Counted from the first letter of the stretch, positions 1-11,941 are shown. The stretch is DNA of 39,539 nt from Chitinophagaceae bacterium (GCA_947451985.1 CANGBQ010000003.1:1-39539), one strand, 5' to 3'. Made by a program: numbers and translations. The notes: generated from the sequence alone by a model not told the origin.

Positions 1-1442
1 ATAAACCATTGCATAACCCAGGCCACGATCAACGACATGATGGTTCCAAAAAGATACAACCCCATCATGACCATTCCTTGCAAACTCAAAAAGCCAATAT
101 AGATAGCTGGCGGAATCACCAGAGAAATCAGAATTGTATACACCGGCAACCGAGCACTGCAACTCATGAGTGGTGTAATCATGATGGTCAACAGTCTTTC
201 TTTCTTGTTTTCAATGTTCCGGGCGCTCATAATAGCTGGAACTGCGCAGGCAAAACCACTGATCATCGGCATCACGCTTTTGCCATTGAGGCCCACTTTT
301 CGCATCAGCTTATCCGTTAAAAAACTGATTCTTGCCATATAACCCGTGTCTTCCAACAACGTAATCAATCCAAACAGAATCATGATTTGAGGAATAAAAA
401 CCATAATGCCGCTGAGGCCTGCTAAAAAACCATTGACAAACAAATCGGTGAATCTATTGTCAGGAAGTGCGCTGGTGGCAAGGCCGGCAAGTTGGCCAAA
501 AAACCATTCTATCCCATCCATCGGAAACCTTGCCAACCAAAAAACACTCTGAAAAAGGACAAACAAAACCACCAACAATATCAAGTAGCCCCATTTTCTG
601 TGCAGCAGCACATTGTCTAGTTTTTCTGTGAACAAAGATTTTTGAAGCGGGTCCGACTCTACAACGGTTTGTTGCATCACATGCTTGATTCGCGCATAGC
701 GCTGCATGATTTCTTCTGCTTGGGTTCGGGTGGCGTTGAATTTATTGCGGTGAATGATGTCTGCAATTTGCGCTTGTTGATGGTTGTCAAAAGCACAATA
801 CGCGTGATTGATTAAATAATGAATTGCCATGTAATCGCTGGCAGTGGGAATCATTGCCTGTACCTCCTGAATGGCCTTGGGAGCTAGCATAGAAGTGTAG
901 ATAAATGAACGGTTTGTTTGTGAGGATCGATTTTCCGTCACCCATTCAATTGTCTTTTTTAATTCGGCAATCCCTTTGTTTTTGCGAGGGTTCACAGGCA
1001 CAATAGGAACACCGAGTTCCCTTTCCAATCCAGACACATCAATTTTAGTTCCGCTTTTTTTGGCAATATCCGTCATGGTGAGTGCCACCACCACCGGAAG
1101 GTTCAGGTCGATGATTTGAGAACAGAACAACAGATTGCGCTTCAAATTGCTGGCATCTGCTACCAACAAAATCATGTCGGGTTGAATGGTGCTGTCTTGG
1201 TTGATTAATACTTTATAGGAAACCCATTCATCGGCTCTTTTCGGATATACACTATACATACCCGGAAGATCTATGAAATTGGCAGTGAGTGAAGGGGAAA
1301 GCTTTGATAGGCCGGTCTTTTTATCAACCGTAACTCCGGGAAAATTACCCACTTTCTGTTGAAGACCCGTGAGGGCATTGAACAACGAACTTTTGCCACT
1401 ATTGGGATTGCCGACAAACGCTATATTGACTGTTTTGTTCAA
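1..1442 (-). CDS. feoB: Ferrous iron transport protein B (FeoB), C-terminus cut off by window edge
   Basis: Minus-strand translation read by hand: NKTVNIAFVGNPNSGKSSLFNALTGLQQKVGNFPGVTVDKKTG...FIDLPGMYS (G1 and G3 GTPase motifs), then multiple TM segments including SGFACAVPAIMSARNIENKKERLLTIMITPLMSCSARLPVY. Not in the ORF track because it runs off the edge. Start is probably TTG at 1442; start uncertain. Confidence 0.93.
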   Translation of the reverse strand, partial: MNKTVNIAFVGNPNSGKSSLFNALTGLQQKVGNFPGVTVDKKTGLSKLSPSLTANFIDLPGMYSVYPKRADEWVSYKVLINQDSTIQPDMILLVADASNLKRNLLFCSQIIDLNLPVVVALTMTDIAKKSGTKIDVSGLERELGVPIVPVNPRKNKGIAELKKTIEWVTENRSSQTNRSFIYTSMLAPKAIQEVQAMIPTASDYMAIHYLINHAYCAFDNHQQAQIADIIHRNKFNATRTQAEEIMQRYARIKHVMQQTVVESDPLQKSLFTEKLDNVLLHRKWGYLILLVVLFVLFQSVFWLARFPMDGIEWFFGQLAGLATSALPDNRFTDLFVNGFLAGLSGIMVFIPQIMILFGLITLLEDTGYMARISFLTDKLMRKVGLNGKSVMPMISGFACAVPAIMSARNIENKKERLLTIMITPLMSCSARLPVYTILISLVIPPAIYIGFLSLQGMVMMGLYLFGTIMSLIVAWVMQWF

Positions 1443-1638
1443 AGGAGCAAGGTAAATAAGGGGTTGCTACAAAAGTACTATGATTACAGGTGACTTGGTT
1501 TACGAATTAAAGAAAGATATGGTTGATTACCTTTGTGATTAAAGAAAGCAACCTAAAGTCGCCACAAGAGTGACTCATACCAACCGGGTGAAATAACGGA
1601 GGCTATAACAGGTGACCAAAATCAAATCAGATTAACGC

Positions 1639-3267
1639 ATGAAAAAAATATTCTCTTTGTGGATGATACTCGCCTCGATAACGACAGGGATATCACAAAC
1701 CCATCCAAAGACAATTAAAAACATAAAGCAAACTGTCTACTATTTGGCCAGCGATCGTTTGGAAGGCCGACGAACCGGAACAGAAGGCGAACGTTTGGCC
1801 TATGAATATATTCAAAAGGAGTATCGCAAAGCGGGCTTGGCTACCATCCTAGAAAACAACAGCTACATTCAACCTTTCGAGGTAAAAGAAGGCAGAACAA
1901 TCGGTACTGAAACCAACGTAAAAATTCTTGGAAAAAATCTTGAAGTCGATACAGATTTTTTTCCTTTTGCATTTTCGGGAAACTGTACTAACCTGTCTTT
2001 TGCAAGCGTTTGGAACGATGACAGAATAGTAGTTGCAGATTTAAAAGAGACTATTGAATTAAATAAAGCCAATCCGCATTTTGATAGCAAAGAATATATT
2101 ATTGAAATCAGTAAAAAAGCTATAGAAGGAAAGAAATCGATGGTCATTGTATATAACACATCTGAAAATAAAGACAGTTTGTTTTTTGATTCAAAAGACA
2201 AAACCACCCCTTTAAATATTCCGGTTGTTTATTTTACCAAAAAGACAGTTGACGAGATTAAAAACATGTCTAGTATAAAAGCCGTTCCCTGCAACCTGTC
2301 TATTAATGTTGCAGAAAAAAACAGCATAGGCCACAATGTGGTGGGATATATTAATAATGACGCGGCTTATACAGTGGTGGTGGGGGCGCACTATGATCAC
2401 CTGGGTTATGGACAAGATCACAACTCACTGTACACAGGAGTAACTCCTATGATCCACAACGGTGCAGATGACAATGCCAGCGGTACGGCTGCCATGATTG
2501 CGATGATAAAATATTTGCGAAAAAAATCCTACCGGTCATTTAATTATTTATTTGTTGCTTTTTCGGGAGAAGAGTTGGGTTTGTTTGGGTCTAAATATTT
2601 TACAGAGCACACTCCCGTAGACCTTAAAAAAATAAACTACATGGTGAACATGGATATGGTGGGTCGATTAAACGACAGCACTCGAGGCCTCACCATTGGG
2701 GGGTATGGTACTTCTCCCGCATGGGGAAAATTAATCGACCTACACAACCGCTCGTTTGCCATCAAAATAGACAGCGCCGGAAGCGGCCCGAGCGATCATA
2801 CTTCTTTTTACAGAAAAGATTTGCCGGTGTTGTTTTTCTTTACCGGTACACACAGCGATTACCACAAGCCCTCTGATGATGCAGAAAAAATAAACTACAA
2901 AGGCGCGGGGGATATTGTTCAATATATTCTGTCTGTCATTAAAACAACCACGCAACAAGAAAAACTAGTGTTCACCAAAACAAGAGAAGCGGCAAATACT
3001 GGCAAGAGTTCATTTAAAGTTACGATGGGGATTATGCCGGACTATACTTTTAGTGGAATAGGTGTGCTGGTGGATGGCATCAGCGAAGGACGACCCGCTC
3101 AAAAAGCAGGTGTTCGAGTGGGAGATATTATATTGCAGTTGGGTGAATTCCCCGTTCAGGATGTACAAAGCTATATGCAAGTGTTGAATAAGTTTAACAA
3201 GGGCAACGAAACGTTGGTAAAAATAAAAAGGGGTGCTGAAACGATAGAGGTAAAAATTACGTTTTAA
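1639..3267 (+). CDS. M28-family metallopeptidase with C-terminal PDZ domain, exported
   Basis: Signal peptide; VVVGAHYDHLG, NGADDNASGTAAMI, FSGEELGLFGS metal/catalytic motifs; C-terminal PDZ (GRPAQKAGVRVGDIILQLGEFPV). Confidence 0.93.
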   Translation: MKKIFSLWMILASITTGISQTHPKTIKNIKQTVYYLASDRLEGRRTGTEGERLAYEYIQKEYRKAGLATILENNSYIQPFEVKEGRTIGTETNVKILGKNLEVDTDFFPFAFSGNCTNLSFASVWNDDRIVVADLKETIELNKANPHFDSKEYIIEISKKAIEGKKSMVIVYNTSENKDSLFFDSKDKTTPLNIPVVYFTKKTVDEIKNMSSIKAVPCNLSINVAEKNSIGHNVVGYINNDAAYTVVVGAHYDHLGYGQDHNSLYTGVTPMIHNGADDNASGTAAMIAMIKYLRKKSYRSFNYLFVAFSGEELGLFGSKYFTEHTPVDLKKINYMVNMDMVGRLNDSTRGLTIGGYGTSPAWGKLIDLHNRSFAIKIDSAGSGPSDHTSFYRKDLPVLFFFTGTHSDYHKPSDDAEKINYKGAGDIVQYILSVIKTTTQQEKLVFTKTREAANTGKSSFKVTMGIMPDYTFSGIGVLVDGISEGRPAQKAGVRVGDIILQLGEFPVQDVQSYMQVLNKFNKGNETLVKIKRGAETIEVKITF

Positions 3268-3276
3268 TCAAGAGCC

Positions 3277-3711
3277 ATGAAATTAAAAATTGACAACGAA
3301 TTACTGGCCGAAGAGTTTTTTGAAGGAGCTCACCTGTTGGGTATTGTGGCGCCCATTAAAGAATATCAGTTTACCTGGCACATCAATCAAGTTATGGGCT
3401 ACCAATTCAGAATCAACAACAGTCTTGAAATACAATTAAAAAAGAAAAACAGAAATTATTTTTTTTCCATTTATGATTATACGATTCCGGGTACATCGAT
3501 GACGCATTATTTATATCACAATCATTACGATGGAGAGTACCTGTTACCAGAATTTAAACACCTCGATTTTTTATGGCTCATCAAAGGAGAGGAGGTGAGT
3601 AAAGAAGAAATCAGTGATTTACAAAATACCCTCAAGTCGCTGCCGGCAGTTCAGTTGGTGAATGAGATGACGAACGAAAAAATTAAAAACAAACAACACT
3701 TGATTTTTTAA
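3277..3711 (+). CDS. IPExxxVDY-like family protein (Bacteroidota)
   Basis: 144 aa with [15 protein letters not shown] resembling the IPExxxVDY signature; immediately downstream of the peptidase. Confidence 0.6.
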   Translation: MKLKIDNELLAEEFFEGAHLLGIVAPIKEYQFTWHINQVMGYQFRINNSLEIQLKKKNRNYFFSIYDYTIPGTSMTHYLYHNHYDGEYLLPEFKHLDFLWLIKGEEVSKEEISDLQNTLKSLPAVQLVNEMTNEKIKNKQHLIF

Positions 3712-3713
3712 GA

Positions 3714-3950
3714 TTGCTTATGTGGAAAGAAGAAAACAATCGGCTGTATAAAAAATTTCAATTTGCGGATTTTGTATCGGCATTTGCTTTTATGGAAAAG
3801 GTGGCTGTATTAGCCGAAACAATGAATCATCATCCACTTTGGACCAATGTGTATAATACAGTGGAGATTTGGCTAAGCACCCATGACGCCGGCAATATCG
3901 TCACAGAAAAAGACCACACCCTGGCCTCGGCCATTGATGGACTTCTTTAA
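3714..3950 (+). CDS. phhB: 4a-hydroxytetrahydrobiopterin dehydratase (pterin-4a-carbinolamine dehydratase)
   Basis: [31 protein letters not shown] matches the PCD/DCoH active-site region; TTG start at 3714 or ATG at 3720. Confidence 0.88.
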   Translation: MLMWKEENNRLYKKFQFADFVSAFAFMEKVAVLAETMNHHPLWTNVYNTVEIWLSTHDAGNIVTEKDHTLASAIDGLL

Positions 3951-5017
3951 ATTTTCACTTCAATTGTTTTAGGTTGCTGTGCCATCATTTTACCAATGGG
4001 CCGAACAAATTGTCCGTATCCATGCAGTTTTAATAATTCTATTGCTTCTTCCGCGGCGGCGGGTGAAACTGTAAACAGCAACCCCCCGTTCGTTTGAGGA
4101 TCGGGCAGCAAGCTGAATGCTTCCATCACATTGACGCCTTTTTCAAATTGTACTTTTTCGCTGTAGCTATTCCAGTTGCGATAAGTGGCATCGGGGACCA
4201 TTCTTTGCGCCAAGTATTCTTTACAGCTTTCTATCACAGGAATGGTAGCGTAATATATTTCTGCCGAAAGGCCAGCGCCTTCTGTCATTTCAATTAAGTG
4301 ACCCAATAAGCCAAACCCGGTCACATCTGTCATCGCGGTAACTCCTTGAATCAACCCAAGCGATTGACCAATGCTATTGAGTTGGCTCATCTGTTGAATC
4401 ATGGTATCGGTGGCGGTAGATGAAATAACGCCTCTTTTTTGTGCGGTAGATAAAATACCTACTCCGATTGGTTTGGTAAGAAAAATAAGATCGCCCTCTT
4501 GCGCCGTGTGGTTTCTTTTGAGGTGCTGAATGTTAACCATGCCCGTCACCGCCAAGCCAAACAAAGGCTCTGCAGTATCCACACTGTGACCCCCTGCTAA
4601 AGAAATACCGGCTTCTGTACAAGTTGCGCGCGCGCCCTCTAATACTTGTTGAGCGATGGAAGGTGATAATTTTTCTACGGGCCATCCTAGAATAGCAATA
4701 GATAAGAAGGGTTTGCCGCCCATCGCATAGACATCACTAATGGCATTAGCGGCCGCAATTTTTCCAAAATAAAACGGATCGTCTACGATGGGAGTAAAAA
4801 AATCGGTAGTGGAAATGGTCGCCATGCCATTTCCAATATCATATACAGCAGCATCGTCGTTGGTGTGATTACCAACAAGCAACTTTTTGTCTAACACGCC
4901 CACTTGTTCTGTTTGTAGAATAGATGCCAATACAGCGGGGGCTATTTTACAGCCGCAACCGGCGCCAGAAGAATATTCGGTGAGTCGCATAGGTGTGGAT
5001 GTGGGAGATGATGGCAC
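3947..5017 (-). CDS. selD: Selenide, water dikinase (SelD), Cys form
   Basis: [16 protein letters not shown]-terminal motif; [49 protein letters not shown]. Confidence 0.96.
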   Translation of the reverse strand: MPSSPTSTPMRLTEYSSGAGCGCKIAPAVLASILQTEQVGVLDKKLLVGNHTNDDAAVYDIGNGMATISTTDFFTPIVDDPFYFGKIAAANAISDVYAMGGKPFLSIAILGWPVEKLSPSIAQQVLEGARATCTEAGISLAGGHSVDTAEPLFGLAVTGMVNIQHLKRNHTAQEGDLIFLTKPIGVGILSTAQKRGVISSTATDTMIQQMSQLNSIGQSLGLIQGVTAMTDVTGFGLLGHLIEMTEGAGLSAEIYYATIPVIESCKEYLAQRMVPDATYRNWNSYSEKVQFEKGVNVMEAFSLLPDPQTNGGLLFTVSPAAAEEAIELLKLHGYGQFVRPIGKMMAQQPKTIEVKI

Positions 5018-5020
5018 GAT

Positions 5021-6091
5021 TTAGGATTTAATATGGGAAAGTAATTTTTTAGCATTGGTAAACGAATCAACAGATGCTAGAGAAATATTTTGTAGTAACT
5101 GATTTAGCTGGTCTCTTGAATGCAGTGCCTTGGTATAGGTTTTATCATAATAGCGAAGCAACAAAGAGAATGCCTCTTTTAGATTGTTTTCTTTTATACA
5201 CAGAAGGGTTTGTTTTGTTTCGAAGGGACCAAGCCTTTTTTGAATACGTAAGACTGCTTCACATAGTTTTTCTTTATCCAGTCCAGCATACTCTTCTAGT
5301 ATGTGTTCAAGTCTTTCTTCAAATGGAATATCTAGAAAAAAAACGGGTTGCTGACGAATGGTTTTCCATAGTGCATGCGGAATGTTCAACTTGCCGATTC
5401 TCTGGCTTTCATCTTCTATCCAAAAAAATGGCTGCTCTTCGTTGGTAGCAAGATTGGTTTGATACAATGCCAGTGCCAATTTATTTTCAAACATTTCCTG
5501 AGAAGGTTGTGTAGGTTGTCCAATGCCGCCAAAAGCGGAACCCTTATGGTGAGCCAGTGCTTCGAGGTCAATGTTTTTTTCTCCGAGTGTTTGCAGGGCT
5601 TGTAGTAAAGGGGTTTTGCCGCTGCCCGTATAACCACCTAACACCTTCATCTGATAGGGCTGTTCAAATTGCTGTAGGGTCCAGTTTCGATAAGCTTTAT
5701 ATCCGCCAATCAGTACATGCACATCAAAACCATAGAGATCTAGGAGCCAAGCCACGCCTGCGCTTCTCATGCCCCCTCTCCAGCAATGAACAATGATGGT
5801 GTTGGATTTGGATGTGGCGACATTGTGTTGCTCAATGAGCCGCTCCGCTTCTTCCACCATACTCTTCATCTTGACACCAAAAAAATCAAGACCTTTTTTT
5901 ATTGCTATTTGCTTTCCTTGTTGTTTATAGGCCGTCCCCACAATTTTTCTTTCTTCGTCGGTAAACAGGGGCAATGAATAAGCATGGGGTATATGCGCGT
6001 GTTGGTGTTCGCCCGGGCTTCGCACATCAACAATAGGATGGGTGGGTGCCGCTGCCAAAAATTCTGATATGGTTATTCTTTTTATAGACAA
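5021..6091 (-). CDS. mnmH: tRNA 2-selenouridine synthase (MnmH/SelU)
   Basis: N-terminal rhodanese domain with VHCWRGGMRSAGVAWLL, followed by P-loop GGYTGSGKT; adjacent to selD. Confidence 0.95.
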   Translation of the reverse strand: MSIKRITISEFLAAAPTHPIVDVRSPGEHQHAHIPHAYSLPLFTDEERKIVGTAYKQQGKQIAIKKGLDFFGVKMKSMVEEAERLIEQHNVATSKSNTIIVHCWRGGMRSAGVAWLLDLYGFDVHVLIGGYKAYRNWTLQQFEQPYQMKVLGGYTGSGKTPLLQALQTLGEKNIDLEALAHHKGSAFGGIGQPTQPSQEMFENKLALALYQTNLATNEEQPFFWIEDESQRIGKLNIPHALWKTIRQQPVFFLDIPFEERLEHILEEYAGLDKEKLCEAVLRIQKRLGPFETKQTLLCIKENNLKEAFSLLLRYYDKTYTKALHSRDQLNQLLQNISLASVDSFTNAKKLLSHIKS

Positions 6092-6100
6092 CAGTTAAAA

Positions 6101-6127
6101 ATAAAAAGCCACAGTAACACCGTGGCT
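6101..6127 (-). terminator. Rho-independent terminator downstream of rho
   Basis: On minus strand AGCCAC-(9 nt)-GTGGCT followed by TTTTTATTTTT; lies after the rho stop codon at 6151. Confidence 0.65.
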
Positions 6128-6150
6128 AGTTAAGTTAATATTCTTTTTGA

Positions 6151-7584
6151 TTATCCATTCATAGAAGTTAAAAACTCTGCATTGTCTTTTGTTCCTTTCA
6201 TGTTTTTAAGCAACACATTGATGGCTTCTTCCGGATTCATATCCGCCATGTGTTTGCGCAACACCCACATTCTTTGGAAAGTGTCTTTGTCTAGCAACAA
6301 ATCGTCTCTTCTGGTAGAAGAAGAAACAATATCAATGGCAGGATAGATACGGCGGTTGGAAAGCTTGCGCTCTAATTGCAACTCCATATTACCTGTTCCC
6401 TTGAACTCTTCAAAGATAACTTCATCCATTTTGCTTCCTGTATCTACAAGCGCTGTTGCGATAATGGTCAACGAGCCGCCATTTTCAATTTTACGCGCCG
6501 CACCAAAGAATTGTTTTGGTTTTTGCATGGCGTTGGCCTCCACACCACCCGACAATACTTTTCCGCTGGAAGGCGCTACGGTATTATGGGCTCTTGCCAA
6601 ACGGGTAATAGAATCTAATAAAATCACTACATCGTGGCCACACTCTACCAGTCTTTTCGCTTTTTGAAGCGCAATGGTAGAAACCTTTACGTGCTTTTCG
6701 GCAGGCTCATCAAACGTAGAGGCAATCACTTCTGCCTTTACACTGCGCTCCATATCTGTTACCTCCTCTGGTCTTTCATCCACCAACACAATCATCAGGT
6801 AACATTCAGGATGGTTTTCTGCAATGGCATTTGCCAGCTCTTTCAAGAGCATCGTCTTACCTGTTTTAGGCTGAGCCACAATCAATCCACGCTGTCCCTT
6901 TCCGATGGGTGTGAACAAATCCATGATACGAGTACTGAAATGATCTGGCTTGGTCGTCAGGTTTAGTCTTTCGAATGGAAACAATGGTGTCAGGTAATCG
7001 AAGGGAACACGGTCTCTTACTTCTTCGGGACTTTTTCCATTGATGGTTTCCACCTTTAGCAACGCAAAATATTTTTCACCTTCTTTAGGGGGACGAACCG
7101 AACCATATACGGTGTCACCAGTTTTTAGACCAAATAATTTTATTTGAGAAGGAGACACGTATACATCATCAGGGCTAGATAAATAATTATAGTCGCTGCT
7201 TCTGAGAAAACCATATCCATCCGGCATCATCTCCAATACACCTTCACCAAGAATCACGCCGTCAAATTCAATATTAAAAGCGGGTGGTTCTTTTCTGTTG
7301 GGATGAACCGGCCTGTTTTCTTTTGCGGGCAAAGGACTTTCGGTTTGAGGCTGTTGCACATCTTCTTGTTGTAACAATTGGGCGATAGCTGGCGGAACAG
7401 AAGATGCTTCTGATGTAATCGGCTGCAATTCCTCTTCCTCTAGTTGTTCTAGTTTTGATTTTTTGGGGAGAGGCTTTTTTTCGGATTCTGCCTTTTTTGT
7501 TTTAGAAACGGCTTCCTCTGTTCCTTTTACAATGCGCTTCCGCTTGGGTTTTTCTCCATCAGGAGATTTTTTTTCTAGTGCCAT
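6151..7584 (-). CDS. rho: Transcription termination factor Rho
   Basis: [135 protein letters not shown]. Confidence 0.97.
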   Translation of the reverse strand: MALEKKSPDGEKPKRKRIVKGTEEAVSKTKKAESEKKPLPKKSKLEQLEEEELQPITSEASSVPPAIAQLLQQEDVQQPQTESPLPAKENRPVHPNRKEPPAFNIEFDGVILGEGVLEMMPDGYGFLRSSDYNYLSSPDDVYVSPSQIKLFGLKTGDTVYGSVRPPKEGEKYFALLKVETINGKSPEEVRDRVPFDYLTPLFPFERLNLTTKPDHFSTRIMDLFTPIGKGQRGLIVAQPKTGKTMLLKELANAIAENHPECYLMIVLVDERPEEVTDMERSVKAEVIASTFDEPAEKHVKVSTIALQKAKRLVECGHDVVILLDSITRLARAHNTVAPSSGKVLSGGVEANAMQKPKQFFGAARKIENGGSLTIIATALVDTGSKMDEVIFEEFKGTGNMELQLERKLSNRRIYPAIDIVSSSTRRDDLLLDKDTFQRMWVLRKHMADMNPEEAINVLLKNMKGTKDNAEFLTSMNG

Positions 7585-7940
7585 AAGTTTTTTTCTGTAT
7601 GTGTTCCCGGACGTTATTTAAAAGATTTTGTGTTGATTGATTCTGTGTGTCGGGATAAGATCGAGTGGATTGATTAAAAAATTGCGTTAATGAATACTGA
7701 TACGCTTGTCAAAAAATTGGAGTGGTGAAAAATTAATGCTGAAGGTATGACTTTCGAAGCGACTAGATTGGGATAATCATATCTGTCATATCCAATGCAA
7801 TATTACAGGGATTTTTTGAAAAAAAATATTTTTTTTACGCTACGATTAAGACGCTCATTATCATGAAAGTAGTGTGTTAAACACCGAAAGAATGAGTATG
7901 AAGAAGAATAGCGCGTTTCGGAGCATAAATAAAATTCACC

Positions 7941-7948
7941 TACCTTTG
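7941..7948 (+). promoter_or_regulatory. Candidate Bacteroidota -7 element (TACCTTTG)
   Basis: Exact TAnnTTTG match; a TTTC at 7916-7919 gives a 21-nt spacer to an imperfect -33 element; upstream of the helicase. Confidence 0.4.
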
Positions 7949-8073
7949 TTGTATTCTGCGGCACAAATGCCGGTATTTATTGATAATATTTCATTCCAAT
8001 AAAGGCCTACAGGCCACTCCGTTTTTGATGATGAGGTTCGCTTCATTTCCGCACTCATTTTAATATTTTTATT

Positions 8074-9339
8074 TTGCTGTTTAAAGATTTGCAAATTATT
8101 GAGCCCATTTTGCGTGCGCTCGAACAAGAAGGGTATTCCAACCCCACACCAATTCAAGAAAAAGCCATTCCCATTGTATTGTCCTCTAAGGATCTTTTGG
8201 GATGCGCTCAAACCGGAACCGGAAAAACAGCCGCCTTTGCGATTCCTATTTTACAATTACTGAGCAAACCCCATGCGGCAAAACCTAAAGAAAAAGCTAT
8301 CCGTGCGTTGATTCTTACTCCCACTAGAGAGCTGGCTATTCAAATTGAAGAAAGCTTTAATGCCTACGGAAAAGGTTTGCGCCTACAGCATTTGGTTGTT
8401 TTTGGAGGAGTAAGCCAACATCCTCAAACCGCCGCGTTACAAAGAGGAGTGGACATATTAGTAGCTACCCCTGGTAGACTTTTAGATTTAATGAGTCAAG
8501 GATTCATCAACCTGAAAGATGTAGAAATATTTGTATTGGACGAAGCCGATAGAATGCTTGATATGGGTTTTGTTCATGATGTGAAAAGAGTCATCACCAA
8601 GCTGCCTTCCAAAAGACAAACCTTGTTTTTTTCGGCCACGATGCCCACAGAAATTCAATCTTTGGCGTCGGCTATTTTAACCAATCCTGAAAAAGTTACC
8701 ATCACGCCCGTTTCATCGACAGCCGAAACCATTCAACAAACTGTTTATTGTGTAGACAAACAACAAAAAAGATCCTTGTTGGCGCATTTACTGCAAGATT
8801 CATCAATTGCTTCGGCGCTGGTGTTTACGCGTACCAAGCATGGGGCTGATAAAGTAGTGAAAGACCTGACCAAGGTAGGAATACGGGCAGAAGCGATTCA
8901 TGGAAACAAGTCTCAAAATGCTCGACAACGCGCATTGGGAAACTTTAAAAATCGTCACACGCGGGTATTGGTGGCTACTGATATTGCTGCTCGAGGAATT
9001 GATGTAGATGAGTTAAGCCATGTAATCAATTATGAACTGCCCAATATTCCCGAAACCTATGTCCATCGAATTGGACGGACGGGACGGGCGGGATTGAGTG
9101 GCACAGCTTTTTCGTTTTGTGAAAATGAAGAATTGGCTTACTTGCTCGATATTCAAAAATTGATTGGTAAAAAAATTCCGGTTCAGACCGATCATCCTTA
9201 TCATGTTGAGCTGGTAATGGCTTCCGCCAAAAAAGCCCCCAGCGGCGGAGCGACAACACAAAGAAACCGGAACAATCGTTTTGTGCCTAGAAACAAAAAA
9301 AATACCGGTAATTTTTCAAATCAAAAGAGACAGAATTAA
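8074..9339 (+). CDS. DEAD-box RNA helicase, RhlE-like
   Basis: [11 protein letters not shown] (Q motif), [46 protein letters not shown] start likely. Confidence 0.95.
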   Translation: MLFKDLQIIEPILRALEQEGYSNPTPIQEKAIPIVLSSKDLLGCAQTGTGKTAAFAIPILQLLSKPHAAKPKEKAIRALILTPTRELAIQIEESFNAYGKGLRLQHLVVFGGVSQHPQTAALQRGVDILVATPGRLLDLMSQGFINLKDVEIFVLDEADRMLDMGFVHDVKRVITKLPSKRQTLFFSATMPTEIQSLASAILTNPEKVTITPVSSTAETIQQTVYCVDKQQKRSLLAHLLQDSSIASALVFTRTKHGADKVVKDLTKVGIRAEAIHGNKSQNARQRALGNFKNRHTRVLVATDIAARGIDVDELSHVINYELPNIPETYVHRIGRTGRAGLSGTAFSFCENEELAYLLDIQKLIGKKIPVQTDHPYHVELVMASAKKAPSGGATTQRNRNNRFVPRNKKNTGNFSNQKRQN

Positions 9340-9385
9340 AATATCCGTCAATCTGTTTTTATCTTTACAGGGTAAATAGTAAAAG

Positions 9386-10828
9386 ATGTTCAATACACGC
9401 ATAAAAATCAAAGAGGTAATACAATCTGATCGAGTGGATTATAGCGCAACCGTGATGGGATGGGTAAGAACCTTTCGGAACAACCAGTTTATTGCGCTCA
9501 ATGATGGTAGTACCAATCAAAATATTCAAGTAGTGGTGGCGCTGGGAATGTTGGAGGAGACCACCCTAAAAAGAATCACCACGGGTGCTTGTATCAAAGT
9601 GGTAGGCGAAGTAATCGCTTCGCTTGGCAAAGGACAAAAAGTAGAACTAAAAGCTACCAGCATTGAAGTGCTGGGAGATAGTGATGCAGAAAAATTTCCA
9701 TTGCAGCCCAAGAAACACAGCTTGGAATTTTTAAGAGAAATTGCACATCTTCGATTCAGAACCAATACGTTTGGTGCTGTATTTAGAATTCGTCATTCTT
9801 TGGCTTTTGCCATTCATTCTTTTTTTAACCAAAAGGGTTTTGTGTATGTGCACACACCCATCATTACTGCCAGCGATGCAGAGGGCGCTGGTGAAATGTT
9901 TCGTGTAACAACCCTTCCGCTGGATGGGTCTGCTCCTAAAAACGACGATGGTTCTATTAATTTCAAAGAAGATTTTTTTGGAAAGAGCACCAATTTAACA
10001 GTGAGTGGACAATTAGAAGGAGAGTTGGCCGCTATGGCCTTTGGAGATGTATACACCTTTGGGCCTACGTTCAGAGCAGAAAACAGCAACACCACCCGAC
10101 ACTTGGCAGAGTTTTGGATGATAGAGCCCGAAATGGCTTTTTGTGATCTGGAAGACAACATGAATTTGGCCGAAGCGTTTATAAAGTATATCATTCGATA
10201 TACCATGGAGCACAACCAAGAAGATTTGGCCTTTTTGAGTCAACGTTTGGAAGAAGAAGAAAAACAAAAGCCTCAGAGCGAAAGAAGCGAGATGAGCCTG
10301 CTGGAAAAATTGGCATTTGTAGTGAACAATGATTTTGAAAGAATCACTTACACAGAAGCGATTGATATTTTAAGAGAGAGCAACCACAATAAGAAAAAGA
10401 AATTTCAATACCTCATCGACAAATGGGGAATTGATTTACAAAGTGAGCACGAAAGGTATTTAGTTGAAAAGCATTTTAAAAAGCCCGTTATTTTAACCAA
10501 CTATCCAAAAGAGATTAAGGCTTTTTACATGCGTCAAAACGACGACGGAAAAACAGTAGCCGCAATGGATATTTTAGCGCCCGGCATTGGTGAAATCGTT
10601 GGAGGCTCTCAAAGAGAAGAGCGTTTGGATAAATTAACCGAAAGAATGAAAGAGATGCACATTCCTACCGAAGAGTTGGATTGGTATTTGGATACCAGGC
10701 GCTTTGGCGCTTGTCCGCATGCTGGTTTTGGTTTGGGCTTTGAAAGGATGGTGCAGTTTGTTACCGGCATGGGAAATATAAGAGATGTGATTCCTTTCCC
10801 ACGGTATCCGAAGAGCGCTTCGTTTTAA
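9386..10828 (+). CDS. asnS: Asparaginyl-tRNA synthetase
   Basis: Class II aaRS with N-terminal OB-fold; [51 protein letters not shown]. Confidence 0.97.
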   Translation: MFNTRIKIKEVIQSDRVDYSATVMGWVRTFRNNQFIALNDGSTNQNIQVVVALGMLEETTLKRITTGACIKVVGEVIASLGKGQKVELKATSIEVLGDSDAEKFPLQPKKHSLEFLREIAHLRFRTNTFGAVFRIRHSLAFAIHSFFNQKGFVYVHTPIITASDAEGAGEMFRVTTLPLDGSAPKNDDGSINFKEDFFGKSTNLTVSGQLEGELAAMAFGDVYTFGPTFRAENSNTTRHLAEFWMIEPEMAFCDLEDNMNLAEAFIKYIIRYTMEHNQEDLAFLSQRLEEEEKQKPQSERSEMSLLEKLAFVVNNDFERITYTEAIDILRESNHNKKKKFQYLIDKWGIDLQSEHERYLVEKHFKKPVILTNYPKEIKAFYMRQNDDGKTVAAMDILAPGIGEIVGGSQREERLDKLTERMKEMHIPTEELDWYLDTRRFGACPHAGFGLGFERMVQFVTGMGNIRDVIPFPRYPKSASF

Positions 10829-10849
10829 AACCAATCATATTTTTCTGTC

Positions 10850-11941
10850 ATGCCGAAGAAAAAATACCTGGACTATTTAATGAATCCTTTTGAGCTGATA
10901 CGAAACAAACGCATTTTACAGGTAAACCCTACTGTGGCGCCTGATAGAAAAGAGATTGCGGATGTGCTCGTTTTTTTATATGAATATGACAACAATGGTT
11001 GTGACTTCAACGAACTGAATACTATCGAGGATAGTTTTAAACACCTTCACACGCCTCAAATTAGCTGGATCAATATTGATGGAATAAAAAAAGAGTCAGT
11101 TGAAAAAATCTGCACTCATTTTGGGGTCCACCAATTGATTGTAGAGGATATTCTAAGTATCGGTCAGCGTCCAAAAACAGACGAAATCAATGGTCTGCTT
11201 TTTTGTGTTCTTAATATGCTTTACTTCAACGAGAAGGATTCTTCTGTTGAGACAGAACAGATAAGTATACTACTGGGAAAAGATTTTGTGATAAGTTTTC
11301 AGGAAGACGCATCCAGAGATGTTTTCAACCAACTAAGGGATAAGTTAAAAATTAATGGAAGCAAGGTCAGACAAAACCGTGCTGATTTTTTGTTCTATAT
11401 GCTGATAGACTCGATTGTGGACCATTATTTTCTTGTTATGGAAAAGCTGGGTAACCGAATAGAAGAGCTGGAAGAAGATATTATTAGACAGGCAAATAAA
11501 AGGGCGCTGGCTAATATTAATATTTTAAGAAAGGAAATGATTGTATTAAAAAGAAGTATTGGGCCGGTTAGGGATCTTGTAAACGGAATTTTAAGAAGCG
11601 AAAGTGTTCTTATTGAAGAGCGGACCGAAAAATATTTCAAGGATGTGTATGATCATATTACCCAGGCAAATGATTTAGCAGATAACTACAGGGATATGCT
11701 GATAAATCTTCAGGATCTATATATGAGCAATGTGAATTTAAAAATGAATGAGGTGATGAAGGTGATGGCTGTTGTTACCTGTTTACTTGCTCCCGCCACT
11801 GTAATAGGTGGGATATTTGGAATGAACTTTGAGCGCATTCCTCTGCTACATAACCATTGGGGATTTTTTATCTCAGTAGGGCTTATGTTTACTATTCCCG
11901 CTGGAATGATGGTTTACTTTAAAAAGAAAGACTGGTTTTAA
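10850..11941 (+). CDS. corA: CorA-family magnesium/cobalt transporter
   Basis: C-terminal two-TM region with GGIFGMNFERIP and the preceding coiled helices typical of CorA. Confidence 0.93.
   Translation: MPKKKYLDYLMNPFELIRNKRILQVNPTVAPDRKEIADVLVFLYEYDNNGCDFNELNTIEDSFKHLHTPQISWINIDGIKKESVEKICTHFGVHQLIVEDILSIGQRPKTDEINGLLFCVLNMLYFNEKDSSVETEQISILLGKDFVISFQEDASRDVFNQLRDKLKINGSKVRQNRADFLFYMLIDSIVDHYFLVMEKLGNRIEELEEDIIRQANKRALANINILRKEMIVLKRSIGPVRDLVNGILRSESVLIEERTEKYFKDVYDHITQANDLADNYRDMLINLQDLYMSNVNLKMNEVMKVMAVVTCLLAPATVIGGIFGMNFERIPLLHNHWGFFISVGLMFTIPAGMMVYFKKKDWF

Noticed and set aside
9-320. 103-aa plus-strand ORF in the ORF track
   Set aside because: It is antisense to the clear FeoB coding frame; composition is shadow-ORF-like.
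3947-5017. SelD as a selenocysteine protein
   Set aside because: The active-site codons read TGC and TGT (Cys), with no in-frame TGA.
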